From Virgibacillus doumboii (GTDB taxonomy: Bacteria > Bacillota > Bacilli > Bacillales > Amphibacillaceae), in the NCBI RefSeq assembly GCF_902806455.1, contig NZ_CADCWQ010000002.1, positions 310,001 to 374,000 of the forward strand: DNA of 64,000 nucleotides, given 5' to 3'. A program made the position numbers and the translations under genes. The notes under the pieces were generated by a model. The model had not been told where the DNA came from, searched no databases, and saw only the letters and a list, made by a program, of their open reading frames with translations. Below, in pieces: positions 44,433 through 52,451 of this stretch (position 1 is the stretch's first letter; each line of letters opens with the position of its first letter).

Positions 44433-44606
44433 AAAAAAATAAAGGCTTTTACCAATTAATGCGGTAAAGGCCCTTAAAATAGAATAAGACCTTTACCAGC
44501 ATAGGCAAAGGTCTTGCTAACAACACCGTAAGTTGCCAGAAAAGCCGAGAGTTTTGCGAACAACTCTGTAATGACGACTTAACTGTTAAAGCTACTCCCC
44601 TTTGAA
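44433..44606 (-). promoter_or_regulatory. yybP-ykoY manganese riboswitch with switching terminator
   Basis: On the minus strand the leader has the signature AAAGGGGAGTAGC (near 44605), GTCGTCATTAC, and GCAAGACCTTTGCC. Competing stems are readable. Aptamer closed: CAAAGG pairs with CCTTTG (P1), which frees GGTAAAGGTC to pair with GGCCTTTACC and prevents termination. Aptamer open: GACCTTTGCC pairs with GGTAAAGGTC, leaving GGCCTTTACC to pair with GGTAAAAGCC, a terminator with T7 at 44433-44473. Metal binding therefore turns terC on. Confidence 0.93.
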
Positions 44607-44617
44607 AATCTATTAAT

Positions 44618-44646
44618 ATTAAACCACTGTACCAATCAAATGTCAA
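44618..44646 (-). promoter_or_regulatory. SigA promoter of terC
   Basis: Minus strand TTGACA (44646-44641), 17-bp spacer, TTTAAT (44623-44618), just before the aptamer. Confidence 0.85.
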
Positions 44647-44747
44647 TGTTTTTTGGTATGCAGCTTATGGTGTCAGTGCCTTTTCCTCTATATATAGTTT
44701 GCTTAATTGAAGAATATATTCATGTGTATCTGTCGAAAAATCATACC

Positions 44748-44775
44748 TGAATCTTTTTCTTTTCTGAAACGTATA
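44748..44775 (+). promoter_or_regulatory. SigW-type promoter candidate before EcsC
   Basis: TGAATC (44748-44753, one mismatch to TGAAAC), 16-bp spacer, CGTATA (44770-44775). A SigA -10-like TATAAT (44772-44777) overlaps but has no good -35. Confidence 0.5.
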
Positions 44776-44803
44776 ATTAAGAATAGAGTAAAGGATGGTT
44801 CGA

Positions 44804-45532
44804 ATGATGACCGAATATGGAGAAAAGGTATATAAAGAACTGCTGGTATGGCGAAAAAAGGTTTTAAAACGATCGGGATTTGTTAATCAAATCTCCAAAA
44901 AAGCACAGACGAAAATAAACGGGATAATCCCCGAAAGAGCTCACAAAATTATCACCGACAGTATAAAAAACATGGTAAAGGCTACCTTATTTGGCTCCGA
45001 TTTGACAACGAATAAAGAACAGTCTGCAGGATTAAGTCTTATGGAACAAGATGAAAGGCTTAAAGAAAAGCTCGCTTCTTATCGGAAAACAGCAGTTATT
45101 GAAGGGGCCGGGACAGGTGCAGGCGGGATTTTTCTGGGACTTGCCGATTTTCCGTTGCTGTTATCCATTAAGGTAAAGTTTCTGTTCGAATCTGCTGCAG
45201 TGTATGGTTATGATACACGTGAATATGAGGAGCGGTTATTTATCCTTCACGTTTTTCAGTTGGCTTTTTCCAGTGATGAGAAACGTCGGGAAACATTTCA
45301 TATTGTTGAGAACTGGGCAGACGAAAAGGATAGGCTTACAGATATGGATTGGCGGGTATTTCAACAAGAATATCGGGATTATATCGATCTGGTGAAGATG
45401 CTTCAGCTGGTTCCGGGTTTAGGCGCAGTTGTAGGTGCGTATGCCAATCATAATTTGCTTGATACGCTAGGGGAAACTGCAATGAATGCGTACCGGTTAC
45501 GACTGTTAACTGAACAGCCGCTGGATTACTAA
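44804..45532 (+). CDS. EcsC family protein
   Basis: A 242-residue protein with the EcsC domain. A glycine-rich hydrophobic stretch (IEGAGTGAGGIFLGLADFPLLLSIKVKF in two parts, about residues 100-125) and a second one near VPGLGAVVGAYAN (about 207-220) suggest membrane association. The domain is named from the ecs operon of B. subtilis; molecular function is not established. Start ATG 44804 (AAAGGA 8 bases upstream). A SigW-like promoter precedes it, so membrane stress response is plausible. Confidence 0.8.
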   Translation: MMTEYGEKVYKELLVWRKKVLKRSGFVNQISKKAQTKINGIIPERAHKIITDSIKNMVKATLFGSDLTTNKEQSAGLSLMEQDERLKEKLASYRKTAVIEGAGTGAGGIFLGLADFPLLLSIKVKFLFESAAVYGYDTREYEERLFILHVFQLAFSSDEKRRETFHIVENWADEKDRLTDMDWRVFQQEYRDYIDLVKMLQLVPGLGAVVGAYANHNLLDTLGETAMNAYRLRLLTEQPLDY

Positions 45533-45566
45533 ATTAAGGTGTAATGAAAGTCAGGAAGGTATATTC

Positions 45567-46051
45567 ATGGAACGATGGGATTTGTATGATAAAAATCGAA
45601 ATAAACTAAATAAAATGCATATACGGGATGTTCTATTGCCGAAAGGGTGTTACCACTTAGTTGTTCATGTTTGGGTTCAAAATGACAATGGAGAAATTTT
45701 GTATCCAAACGCCACCCGGATAAACACTATGGCAATCTGCGGGAGTGTAAAGGTGGTTCTGTATTGAGCGGTGAAAGCAGTTTGGAAGGGGCCTTGAGGG
45801 AGACAGAAGAAGAGCTTGGATTGCAGCTGGACTCCACGAGTGGCCGACTGCTTACCAGCGAGTTGCGAGGAAATCATCACTCGGATAATTGGCTATTTAA
45901 ATCCAATGCCGATATTGATGATCTGCGGTATCAGGCCGATGAAGTAATCGACGCAAAATGGGTCAATCGGGACACATACCTAAAAATGCTGCAGCAAAAC
46001 GAATTGGTGCCAACACTCAGGCACTTTTTTGATGAACTAAATTTCAGGTGA
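45567..46051 (+). pseudogene. Nudix hydrolase, interrupted by one frameshift
   Basis: Two overlapping frames form one Nudix protein. Frame 1 from ATG 45567 reads MERWDLYDKNRNKL... to NDNGEILYP; the continuation lies in another frame beginning KRHPDKHYGNLRECKGGSVLS. The Nudix box is intact: G-SVLSG-E-SSLEGAL-RETEEELGL. A single missing A in the run CCAAACG (about 45704-45712) would restore the frame. The N-terminal part resembles isopentenyl-diphosphate isomerase-like Nudix proteins. Apart from the shift no other damage is seen, so recent mutation or an assembly error are both possible. Its 3' end overlaps the convergent DUF3891 gene by 15 bases. Confidence 0.8.
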
Positions 46052-46810
46052 TTGTAAGCGGATATTAACATGTTCTGGCACCGCACGCAGATAACTTCCA
46101 ATTAACCCTTGTGAAGAAATAGTATCTTTTGACACCCTTTTTTGTTTAATCATGATTTCTAAAGGATGATAGAAAGGAAATTCGTTCATAATTACTGTCT
46201 TGTCATCTTTCCAATAAATAGGTACTTTATTGTCGTTAAAAAAAGTAAGTGACGGAGAAACAGGAATACCGCCCCTGAAAAACGGATGCTCATTTTCCTT
46301 GGATATCCCTGGCTCATTAAGGCAAACATATAATGCAAGACTATCAAAGAACTGCAGCAGACCATAATGGAAATCAAATAGATGTTCAGCAAAATCGTCC
46401 ATAGACTGGATGATTCGCTGCCGGCGTTCTTTTTCCTGCTGCACAAATGCTGTTGCCTCTTTGGAGGTATTGTCGGACAGAAAGCGGGAGTAATGCTCGC
46501 TGCACAGTAATCCTGCATAGGCATCATTTTTTTCCACTTCATCAATCCCATGTTTATAAAAGATCGTTTTTGGTGTATTCGGAAAATCAACAAACGTATA
46601 AGGAGCCTGTTTTTGGTCATTCCAAAATGGCTCTTTGTCAATCAATTTCCACGCGTAATCATGATTTTCAATTGCATATAAAACAGACTTTTTAAATGCT
46701 TTCCCTGAAAATAATGAATCTTTCAGACCGGTTGCCATCTTTCCGGAAATTTGTGCATGGTAATTCTGCTCAATCATAACAAAATCATGCTCATTTTCTC
46801 GTACAATCAT
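46037..46810 (-). CDS. DUF3891 family protein
   Basis: A 257-residue soluble protein matching the DUF3891 family as I know it: N-terminal MIVRENEHDFVMIEQNYHA, a His-Asp pair in YAIENHDYAW, and HYSRFL further on. The spread of His and Asp residues in a helical protein recalls HD-type metal hydrolases, but that is inference. ATG 46810. It is transcribed alone towards the Nudix remnant. Confidence 0.75.
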   Translation of the reverse strand: MIVRENEHDFVMIEQNYHAQISGKMATGLKDSLFSGKAFKKSVLYAIENHDYAWKLIDKEPFWNDQKQAPYTFVDFPNTPKTIFYKHGIDEVEKNDAYAGLLCSEHYSRFLSDNTSKEATAFVQQEKERRQRIIQSMDDFAEHLFDFHYGLLQFFDSLALYVCLNEPGISKENEHPFFRGGIPVSPSLTFFNDNKVPIYWKDDKTVIMNEFPFYHPLEIMIKQKRVSKDTISSQGLIGSYLRAVPEHVNIRLQSPEI

Positions 46811-46879
46811 TGATTAAACACCCTTTCCGTCTGACTATACACTCTAAGTATACGAAAAATATTTTTTTCTAACCAGTAC

Positions 46880-46908
46880 TTGCTAAAAATAGGTATATAT
46901 CGTATAAT
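46880..46908 (+). promoter_or_regulatory. Promoter of the catechol dioxygenase-like gene
   Basis: TTGCTA (46880-46885), 17-bp spacer, TATAAT (46903-46908). Just downstream ACTTAC-ATAAA-GTAACT is a possible short operator. Confidence 0.65.
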
Positions 46909-46968
46909 AACTTACATAAAGTAACTAAGTATAAAATTGTAATTAAACAATGGGAAGGAACGAATACT

Positions 46969-47820
46969 ATGGAAAAGAAGTTTTTTGAGAAACCGACAAT
47001 CTATGTTGGCGAAGTAAATATAAATGTAACAAATCTGGAAAAATCACTCGAATTTTATCAAAATATCATCGGGTTTTCAGTATTGGAGCAAACAGATCGT
47101 AAAGCAGTATTGACTGCAAATGGAAAAAGGGCCTTACTGACACTGGAGCAGCCGGAAGATGTTGTACCGAAAGAGGGAAGGACTACCGGGTTGTATCACT
47201 TTGCAATTCTCCTGCCAAGCCGGGCTGACCTTTCTTCATTTTTAAAACATATGATCCAAACGAATACCCGCCTGGGCGCATCTGATCATTATGTGAGTGA
47301 AGCACTTTATTTGTCTGACCCGGACGGTAATGGAATTGAAGTATACCGTGACCGGCCATCTTCCGAGTGGAGTTGGACTGGTGACCAGGTTGCGATGGCT
47401 ACGGAGCCGCTTGATGGCGAGAGCCTGCTTGCGGAAAGCCAGCAAACATGGAATGGTATGCCGGAAGATACGGTGATGGGACATATTCATTTGCATGTGG
47501 CAGACCTGAAAAAAACAGAAGAATTTTACATGGAAGGGCTCGGATTTAATATTGTTACCAATTATCCAGGTGCATTATTTACTTCAACCGGCGACTACCA
47601 TCACCACATCGGGCTGAATGTCTGGAATGGAGCGGGAGCACCGGCACCAGCTAAAAACAGTGCAGGAATGAACTGGTATACACTTGTTTTCCCGGATGAA
47701 GTTACCAGAGAAGCAAGAGTTGAGAAACTGCAGCAAATTGGTGCTGTTGTGACAAAAGAGCAGGATGTTTATGCAGCAGAGGATCCTTCGGGGAATGTTA
47801 TACACCTAGTTGTTGAGTAA
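46969..47820 (+). CDS. catE: VOC family catechol-2,3-dioxygenase (CatE-like)
   Basis: A 283-residue protein of two vicinal-oxygen-chelate modules (about residues 10-130 and 165-283). Metal ligand candidates are His in MGHIHLHVAD, His in YHHHIGLNVW and the final Glu of IHLVVE. It resembles CatE (YfiE) of B. subtilis, which cleaves catechol by extradiol ring opening and belongs to thiol/quinone stress defence. No catD is adjacent, but mhqR-mhqD lie nearby, which fits a quinone/catechol detoxification neighbourhood. Confidence 0.8.
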   Translation: MEKKFFEKPTIYVGEVNINVTNLEKSLEFYQNIIGFSVLEQTDRKAVLTANGKRALLTLEQPEDVVPKEGRTTGLYHFAILLPSRADLSSFLKHMIQTNTRLGASDHYVSEALYLSDPDGNGIEVYRDRPSSEWSWTGDQVAMATEPLDGESLLAESQQTWNGMPEDTVMGHIHLHVADLKKTEEFYMEGLGFNIVTNYPGALFTSTGDYHHHIGLNVWNGAGAPAPAKNSAGMNWYTLVFPDEVTREARVEKLQQIGAVVTKEQDVYAAEDPSGNVIHLVVE

Positions 47821-47825
47821 ATCAA

Positions 47826-47858
47826 AAAAACGTTCCAGTATTTATCTGGAACGTTTTT
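47826..47858. terminator. Terminator after catE-like gene
   Basis: AAAAACGTTCCAG / CTGGAACGTTTTT perfect stem, 7-base loop. Confidence 0.92.
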
Positions 47859-47923
47859 ATTTGCTTCGATATAAGAAAAATTTCAGCACACGTTAAATGC
47901 CGGATCAAGGTGGAAGTTCTTAA

Positions 47924-48104
47924 GCGGACATATTTTCCCTTATTTTGATAGAATAGCACCGATTTACTGTTTTGACGGACTTTTGTTCCGTTATTTAACT
48001 ATAATCGTAGAGAAAAAGCTCTTTTTTTGACTAATAGTGGAACAAATGTCCGTGAACAGCCTAAAAACACTGTTTTTGTCAAAAATAACGGAATAAATGT
48101 CCGT
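47924..48104. repeat. Four-motif inverted element, copy 2
   Basis: Direct motifs GCGGACATATTTTCCCTTAT (47924) and ACGGACTTTTGTTCCGTTAT (47975), then inverted AATAGTGGAACAAATGTCCG (48033) and AATAACGGAATAAATGTCCG (48084): spacing 51 bp in both pairs. Same build as the copy at 24661, including the segment between the last two motifs (GAAC, TAAAA, GTTTTT kept). It fills the gap between the convergent catE-like and mhqD genes. Confidence 0.88.
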
Positions 48105-48177
48105 ATAAAATATGAAATGAAAAACCGGCATACTATTGAAAGAAAGATTTGGCACGTCACTTCACTCTAGCAGCTAT

Positions 48178-48780
48178 TCAAAGTTTTTTATACCATTCAC
48201 CGGCAGCCTGTACTTCATCATAAGTTAACTGGTGACCTTTATTTTCCCAATGCAGTTCTGCATCAGCACCGGCATTTTCTAATAGCGTTTTAAGATCTTC
48301 AGACTCCTGTGCAGGGCAAATCGGGTCATTCGTCCCGGCAGCGATAAATACATTTTTTCCGGAGAGGTCAGGCAATTCAATCCCGCGCCTCGGTACCATC
48401 GGGTGGTGCAGGATGGCTGCTTTTAGTGCATCCTGATAATGGAACATCAGGCTTGCTGCAATATTGGCACCGTTGGAATATCCAACAGCAATGATGTTAT
48501 TTCGGTCAAAATTATTTTCTTCAGCTGCTTCATCCAAAAATTCATTCAATTCTTTTGTACGGGCAATCAAATCTTCTTCGTCAAATACCCCTTCAGCCAA
48601 TCGTTTAAAAAAACGCGGCATTCCATTTTCAGATACATTCCCCCGGACACTCAGCACATTGGCATCTTTATCGATTTCGCGTGCAAGCGGTAATAGGTCC
48701 TGTTCGGTGCCCCCGGTTCCGTGAAGTAATAATAATGTTGGTCCTTCTGGATTATTTCCTTTTTGAAATATATGTTTCAT
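48178..48780 (-). CDS. mhqD: MhqD-like carboxylesterase/phospholipase
   Basis: A 200-residue alpha/beta hydrolase. Patterns typical of MhqD: LLLLHGTGGTEQDLLPLA, LSVRGNVSENGMPRFFKRL, nucleophile Ser in VGYSNGANIAASL, Asp in AGTNDPICP, His in NKGHQL. MhqD is induced by methylhydroquinone and related quinones. Start ATG 48780 (AAAGGAG 8 bases upstream). It lies 19 bases after mhqR and is probably co-transcribed with it. Confidence 0.9.
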   Translation of the reverse strand: MKHIFQKGNNPEGPTLLLLHGTGGTEQDLLPLAREIDKDANVLSVRGNVSENGMPRFFKRLAEGVFDEEDLIARTKELNEFLDEAAEENNFDRNNIIAVGYSNGANIAASLMFHYQDALKAAILHHPMVPRRGIELPDLSGKNVFIAAGTNDPICPAQESEDLKTLLENAGADAELHWENKGHQLTYDEVQAAGEWYKKL

Positions 48781-48799
48781 CATTTTTCTCCTTTCTGAT

Positions 48800-49231
48800 T
48801 CATTCATTTATATTGTTCAATCCGATTCGTTTCAGTACGTCAATCACCAGTTCTTTTTCCTCCGATTTAATATCTTCAAAAATCTCCTCAATTACTTTTT
48901 GGTGCTGCGGGAAAATTTCATTCATCAGTTTTTCCCCTTGCTCTGTTATGGAAACATAAAAAACACGGCGGTCATTTTCACAATTTTTTCGTGTTAGCAG
49001 ACCACGCTTTTCCAGTTTATCAATTACATAGGTTATCGATCCGCTGTTTATGAGGACGGCGTCACATATTTGCTGTACGGTCTGGGTACCTTTATGGTAC
49101 AATGCTTCCAATATAGTGAATTCGGTAATTTTGACACCATGACTTTTTATATCTTTTTTGACTTGTTCTTCCACTGACTTTGAGGCCTTCATCAGTACAA
49201 CGAATGTTTTTAGTGACAGATTTTCACTCAT
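48800..49231 (-). CDS. mhqR: MarR family repressor MhqR-like
   Basis: A 143-residue MarR-type regulator with winged helix at about residues 35-100 (EFTILEALYHKGTQTVQQI, LINSGSITYVIDKLEKRGLL). In B. subtilis MhqR represses quinone-detoxification genes (mhqA, mhqNOP, mhqED, azoR2). Linkage to an MhqD-type gene supports the assignment. A 28-bp perfect palindrome covers its promoter (-10 and start), so it probably represses itself and mhqD. Confidence 0.85.
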   Translation of the reverse strand: MSENLSLKTFVVLMKASKSVEEQVKKDIKSHGVKITEFTILEALYHKGTQTVQQICDAVLINSGSITYVIDKLEKRGLLTRKNCENDRRVFYVSITEQGEKLMNEIFPQHQKVIEEIFEDIKSEEKELVIDVLKRIGLNNINE

Positions 49232-49258
49232 GTTCTCAACTCCAACGTAAACAGAACT

Positions 49259-49286
49259 AAATTTATTTTGAATTCAAAATAAATTT
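49259..49286 (-). promoter_or_regulatory. 28-bp perfect palindrome, MhqR operator candidate
   Basis: Half-site AAATTTATTTTGAA followed by its exact reverse complement; core TTTTGAATTCAAAA. The published B. subtilis MhqR box also has a GAATTC centre (ATCTCGAATTCGAGAT). It overlaps the -10 of the mhqR promoter. Confidence 0.8.
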
Positions 49287-49311
49287 TAAAGTAGACAGAG
49301 GAAGAAGTCAA
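49283..49311 (-). promoter_or_regulatory. Promoter of mhqR-mhqD
   Basis: Minus strand TTGACT (49311-49306), 17-bp spacer, TAAAAT (49288-49283). Confidence 0.75.
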
Positions 49312-49316
49312 GCGGG

Positions 49317-49343
49317 GTGCCTGTCACTTCCCGAATTTTGTCG
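49317..49343. repeat. Short dispersed repeat GTGCCTGTCACTTCCCGAA, copy 1
   Basis: Bases 49317-49340 match 60791-60814 exactly in reverse complement (24 of 24). Sequences with GTGCCTGTCAC are frequent between genes in Bacillaceae. This copy sits immediately upstream of the mhqR -35. Confidence 0.75.
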
Positions 49344-49428
49344 AATGGTTTCAGTTTGAATTGTACATTTTCTTTAGATATTTTGGAGTAAGAAGGACAA
49401 CTATAATTTGGAAGGAAAGGTGTTTCAA

Positions 49429-49656
49429 ATGGGAAAATGTAATATCGATCATTCTCATGCAGACGTTGTGAAGAAGCTGGAAAGCCAGGAATCATTTCTC
49501 CCGGACTATTTAACTCAAAAAATACAGTCCTTTTTAAAAGAGCAACATTCACAGGAAACACTAAACGATTTATTCCACCTTTTAAAAAAATATGATCTTT
49601 CTTCCGATAACGAACGGGAAGAGAGAAATGAAAAAATGCTTGCGCTTACCAGCTGA
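49429..49656 (+). CDS. Small soluble protein of unknown function, 75 residues
   Basis: Frame MGKCNIDHSHADVVKKLESQE... with ATG 49429 behind GGAAAGG. Hydrophilic and helical, ending in a charged tail. I do not recognise the family. It is followed by a terminator shared with the convergent HEAT-repeat gene. Confidence 0.65.
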   Translation: MGKCNIDHSHADVVKKLESQESFLPDYLTQKIQSFLKEQHSQETLNDLFHLLKKYDLSSDNEREERNEKMLALTS

Positions 49657-49666
49657 TTAACTGAAA

Positions 49667-49710
49667 AAACTGCCATCCAACGACAAGATGGCAGTTTCGT
49701 TTATTTTTGT
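49667..49710. terminator. Bidirectional terminator
   Basis: AAACTGCCATC / GATGGCAGTTT stem with T-rich tails on both strands, between convergent genes. Confidence 0.85.
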
Positions 49711-50840
49711 TTTGCAGCTTCGGTCATTTGGCTCCAGATGGAGCCTTTTGCTTCTTTTCCGCCTTGTATCCGTGACAGAGCCATTTTCACCTGCATCCGC
49801 ACTTCAAATTCCGGATCATCCAGGGCTTCCTGAAGTGCCGGGATAGCAGTTTCATCGCCAACCTCGTATAAAAACATCGCAGCACGCCAGCGCACAATCC
49901 GGCTTTTGTCCGATAAGGTGGCGGTCATTTCAGGGATTGCCTCGGTAAATCCAAGGTCTGAAAGGCAGTCGCCAGCTGTACGTCTTACGTTTACCCCCTT
50001 ATCTTTTAATGCCTTATACAAATAGGGAAGAACTTCTTTTTCCTCAATCATTCCCAAATAGGCAGTTGCCAGACGGCGTACGGATCCTTTTTGGTCGTCA
50101 AGTGCCTTATCCAATACAGGGAGGTCCTCAAGACCCGGGTCCATCCGGTCCAGTGCGGCATAACGATCCTTCCAGTTAGGGGCATCCAGCATTTCAAGCG
50201 TAACTTTTTTCCACGGGGAAACAGCCTGGTTCCCTGTTGTTTCATTGTTTACGGCAAGGTCCATCAGTTCAGCTATCCGACCTGGACCATAACTTGCATC
50301 TATTTCGTCGACGACATCCTGACCGATTTCCTGCACATCGCCATATCGCGGGCTCTGTTCCACCCATTTTCGCTCCATTAACATATTGTCCGATGCAACC
50401 GATGCTTCCATTACCGCATTTTTAAAGCGGTCGGGAAGCCCGAAACGGTGCTCTTCATCGCCTTCTTCCAGTTTAACTTGCATTGGAATACTTCGGAACA
50501 TTTGAATAAATACCTTAACCTCGCCGAAATGTTGATCGACTGCAGCAGTTTCATTGCTCAATTCATCCGGGGATTCTTCGGATGAACCCAGTACATTGCG
50601 CACTTCCGGTAAAATCTCCTCCCACGATATACGGGGATTACGCTCAAGCGCAATGAAGTTGATTACCCGATACAGCCCTTTTACACCATTAATTTTAAAA
50701 AGTTCCTGGATATATGCTGGGGCAGTTGCCAGATCATCATCAAGCTTATAATTTTCTGTCTGACCATCTGCCAGCTGCTCATCCACATTTATTTTCATTG
50801 AATATGGACTTGGTGTCGGTTCGATCGATGTTATTTTCAT
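49701..50840 (-). CDS. Conserved virulence factor C-type protein (NifU_N + HEAT repeats)
   Basis: A 379-residue protein. The first ~90 residues (MKITSIEPTPSPYSMKINVD...) resemble the scaffold-protein Nfu/NifU N-terminal domain; the second half (about 215-370) consists of HEAT repeats such as VRRLATAYLGMIEEKEVLP and VRWRAAMFLYEVGDETAIP. S. aureus CvfC, of this family, affects virulence and hemolysin production. Mechanism unknown; a role as adaptor in iron-sulfur or protein quality control is only a guess. ATG 50840 follows AAGGAGGA. Confidence 0.85.
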   Translation of the reverse strand: MKITSIEPTPSPYSMKINVDEQLADGQTENYKLDDDLATAPAYIQELFKINGVKGLYRVINFIALERNPRISWEEILPEVRNVLGSSEESPDELSNETAAVDQHFGEVKVFIQMFRSIPMQVKLEEGDEEHRFGLPDRFKNAVMEASVASDNMLMERKWVEQSPRYGDVQEIGQDVVDEIDASYGPGRIAELMDLAVNNETTGNQAVSPWKKVTLEMLDAPNWKDRYAALDRMDPGLEDLPVLDKALDDQKGSVRRLATAYLGMIEEKEVLPYLYKALKDKGVNVRRTAGDCLSDLGFTEAIPEMTATLSDKSRIVRWRAAMFLYEVGDETAIPALQEALDDPEFEVRMQVKMALSRIQGGKEAKGSIWSQMTEAAKQK

Positions 50841-51022
50841 AGCGCTGTCCTCCTTCAAACGAATTCCATTATGATGATTTTAACATATCCTTAAATTTAG
50901 CAGGGGACAAATGAAACAAATCGTCCCCATCTTATAAATATTCATTCCGATTGAATAAATTCTTCCTGCTATGAAAAAAGTATCCATAGGTACAACATAT
51001 TTTAGAGAAGGAGTTTACGCAG

Positions 51023-52267
51023 ATGACGATTCCGCGTGAAAAGGGTCTTGATAACAGCCTAACGCTGCTAAAGGAAGGCTATAATTATATTCCAAGAAGG
51101 CGCAACAGCTTCCGAACAGATATTTTTCAAACTCGCTTAATGGGGCAAAAAGTGATTTGTATTGGAGGGGAGGAAGCTGCTGAAGTTTTTTATGATAATG
51201 ATAAGTTTCGGCGAAAGGGGGCGGCGCCAAATCGGATCCAGCAATCCTTGTTTGGAAAAAATGGCGTACAGACGATGGATGGTGACACACATAGACATCG
51301 TAAAGAACTATTTATGTCATTGATGTCAGCTGACCGGATAAAAGAACTGACTGAAATTACCAATAAGCAATGGGAGTTTGCGATTGATAATTGGCAAAAA
51401 AAGAAGCAGGTTGTATTGTTTTATGAAACGGAAGAAATCATGTGTCGCATTGCCTGTGAATGGGCGGGTGTCCCTCTGTGGGCAAATGAATTAAAGCAGC
51501 GGACGCGTGATCTTGCGGCAATGATCGATGCATTTGGAGCTGTTGGTCCGAGACATTGGCAGGGAAGAACTGCCCGCAACCGGACGGAAAGATGGATCCG
51601 AAATATTATTGATCAGGTACGTGATGGAAAGAGGTCTCCAAGTGAGGATACAGCTTTGTACAAGATGGCTTGGCATCGGAATCCGGATGGGAAACTGATG
51701 AGCACACAAATGGCAGCCGTGGAATTGATTAATATACTGCGCCCTATAGTAGCAATCGGCAGGTATGTTACCTTTGGGGCACTGGCAATGCACGAATATC
51801 CGGAAACAAAAGAGAAACTGCAGTCAGGTGACGAGGCGTACAACCGAATGTTTGTCCAGGAAGTTCGACGGTATTATCCATTTGGTCCATTTTTGGGGGC
51901 AAGAGTCCGCAGCAACTTTTCATGGAGCGGACACAATTTTAATAAAGGAACCCTTGTCTTTCTAGATGTTTACGGGACCAATCATGACCCGGATTTATGG
52001 GAAGAACCCGATAAATTTAAACCCGAGCGCTTCACAGACTGGGAAGGTAGTCCGTTTGATTTTATTCCACAGGGCGGCGGTGACTATAATATGGGCCATC
52101 GCTGTGCCGGTGAGTGGGTAACGATTGAACTCATGCGGGAAAGCCTGGAATTTTTAGCAAACCGGATTGAATATGACGTTCCCAATCAGGATTTGAGCTT
52201 CAGCATGGTGCGAATGCCCAGCATTCCAAAAAGCAGGTTTGTATTACGCAATGTTAGAAGGAAATAG
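51023..52267 (+). CDS. CYP152-type fatty-acid peroxygenase P450
   Basis: A 414-residue cytochrome P450. Heme ligand Cys361 is in [10 protein letters not shown]. In the I helix the usual acid-alcohol pair is replaced: [10 protein letters not shown] with Arg240, the mark of CYP152 peroxygenases (P450BSbeta/YbdT), which use H2O2 directly and bind the fatty-acid carboxylate through that Arg. Product: alpha/beta-hydroxy fatty acids or terminal alkenes by decarboxylation. No redox partner is encoded nearby, as expected. ATG 51023 follows AAGGAG. Confidence 0.9.
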   Translation: MTIPREKGLDNSLTLLKEGYNYIPRRRNSFRTDIFQTRLMGQKVICIGGEEAAEVFYDNDKFRRKGAAPNRIQQSLFGKNGVQTMDGDTHRHRKELFMSLMSADRIKELTEITNKQWEFAIDNWQKKKQVVLFYETEEIMCRIACEWAGVPLWANELKQRTRDLAAMIDAFGAVGPRHWQGRTARNRTERWIRNIIDQVRDGKRSPSEDTALYKMAWHRNPDGKLMSTQMAAVELINILRPIVAIGRYVTFGALAMHEYPETKEKLQSGDEAYNRMFVQEVRRYYPFGPFLGARVRSNFSWSGHNFNKGTLVFLDVYGTNHDPDLWEEPDKFKPERFTDWEGSPFDFIPQGGGDYNMGHRCAGEWVTIELMRESLEFLANRIEYDVPNQDLSFSMVRMPSIPKSRFVLRNVRRK

Positions 52268-52274
52268 ACTTAGT

Positions 52275-52310
52275 TAAAAAAACGTTCTTGATAAGGACGT
52301 TTTTTATTTT
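52275..52310 (+). terminator. Terminator after the P450 gene
   Basis: AAAAAAACGTTCTT / AAGGACGTTTTTT near-perfect stem with T-run. Confidence 0.85.
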
Positions 52311-52451
52311 AAATAGTGAATAGACATAACTATGTGAAACATGAAACATTAACCAAGTCAACTCTATATCTTTTCCCAACAGTTTGTTAACTAAGACAAA
52401 CATCCAATGAATATGATGATATGTAGAACGTGCAAACTGGGGGAGAAGAAT

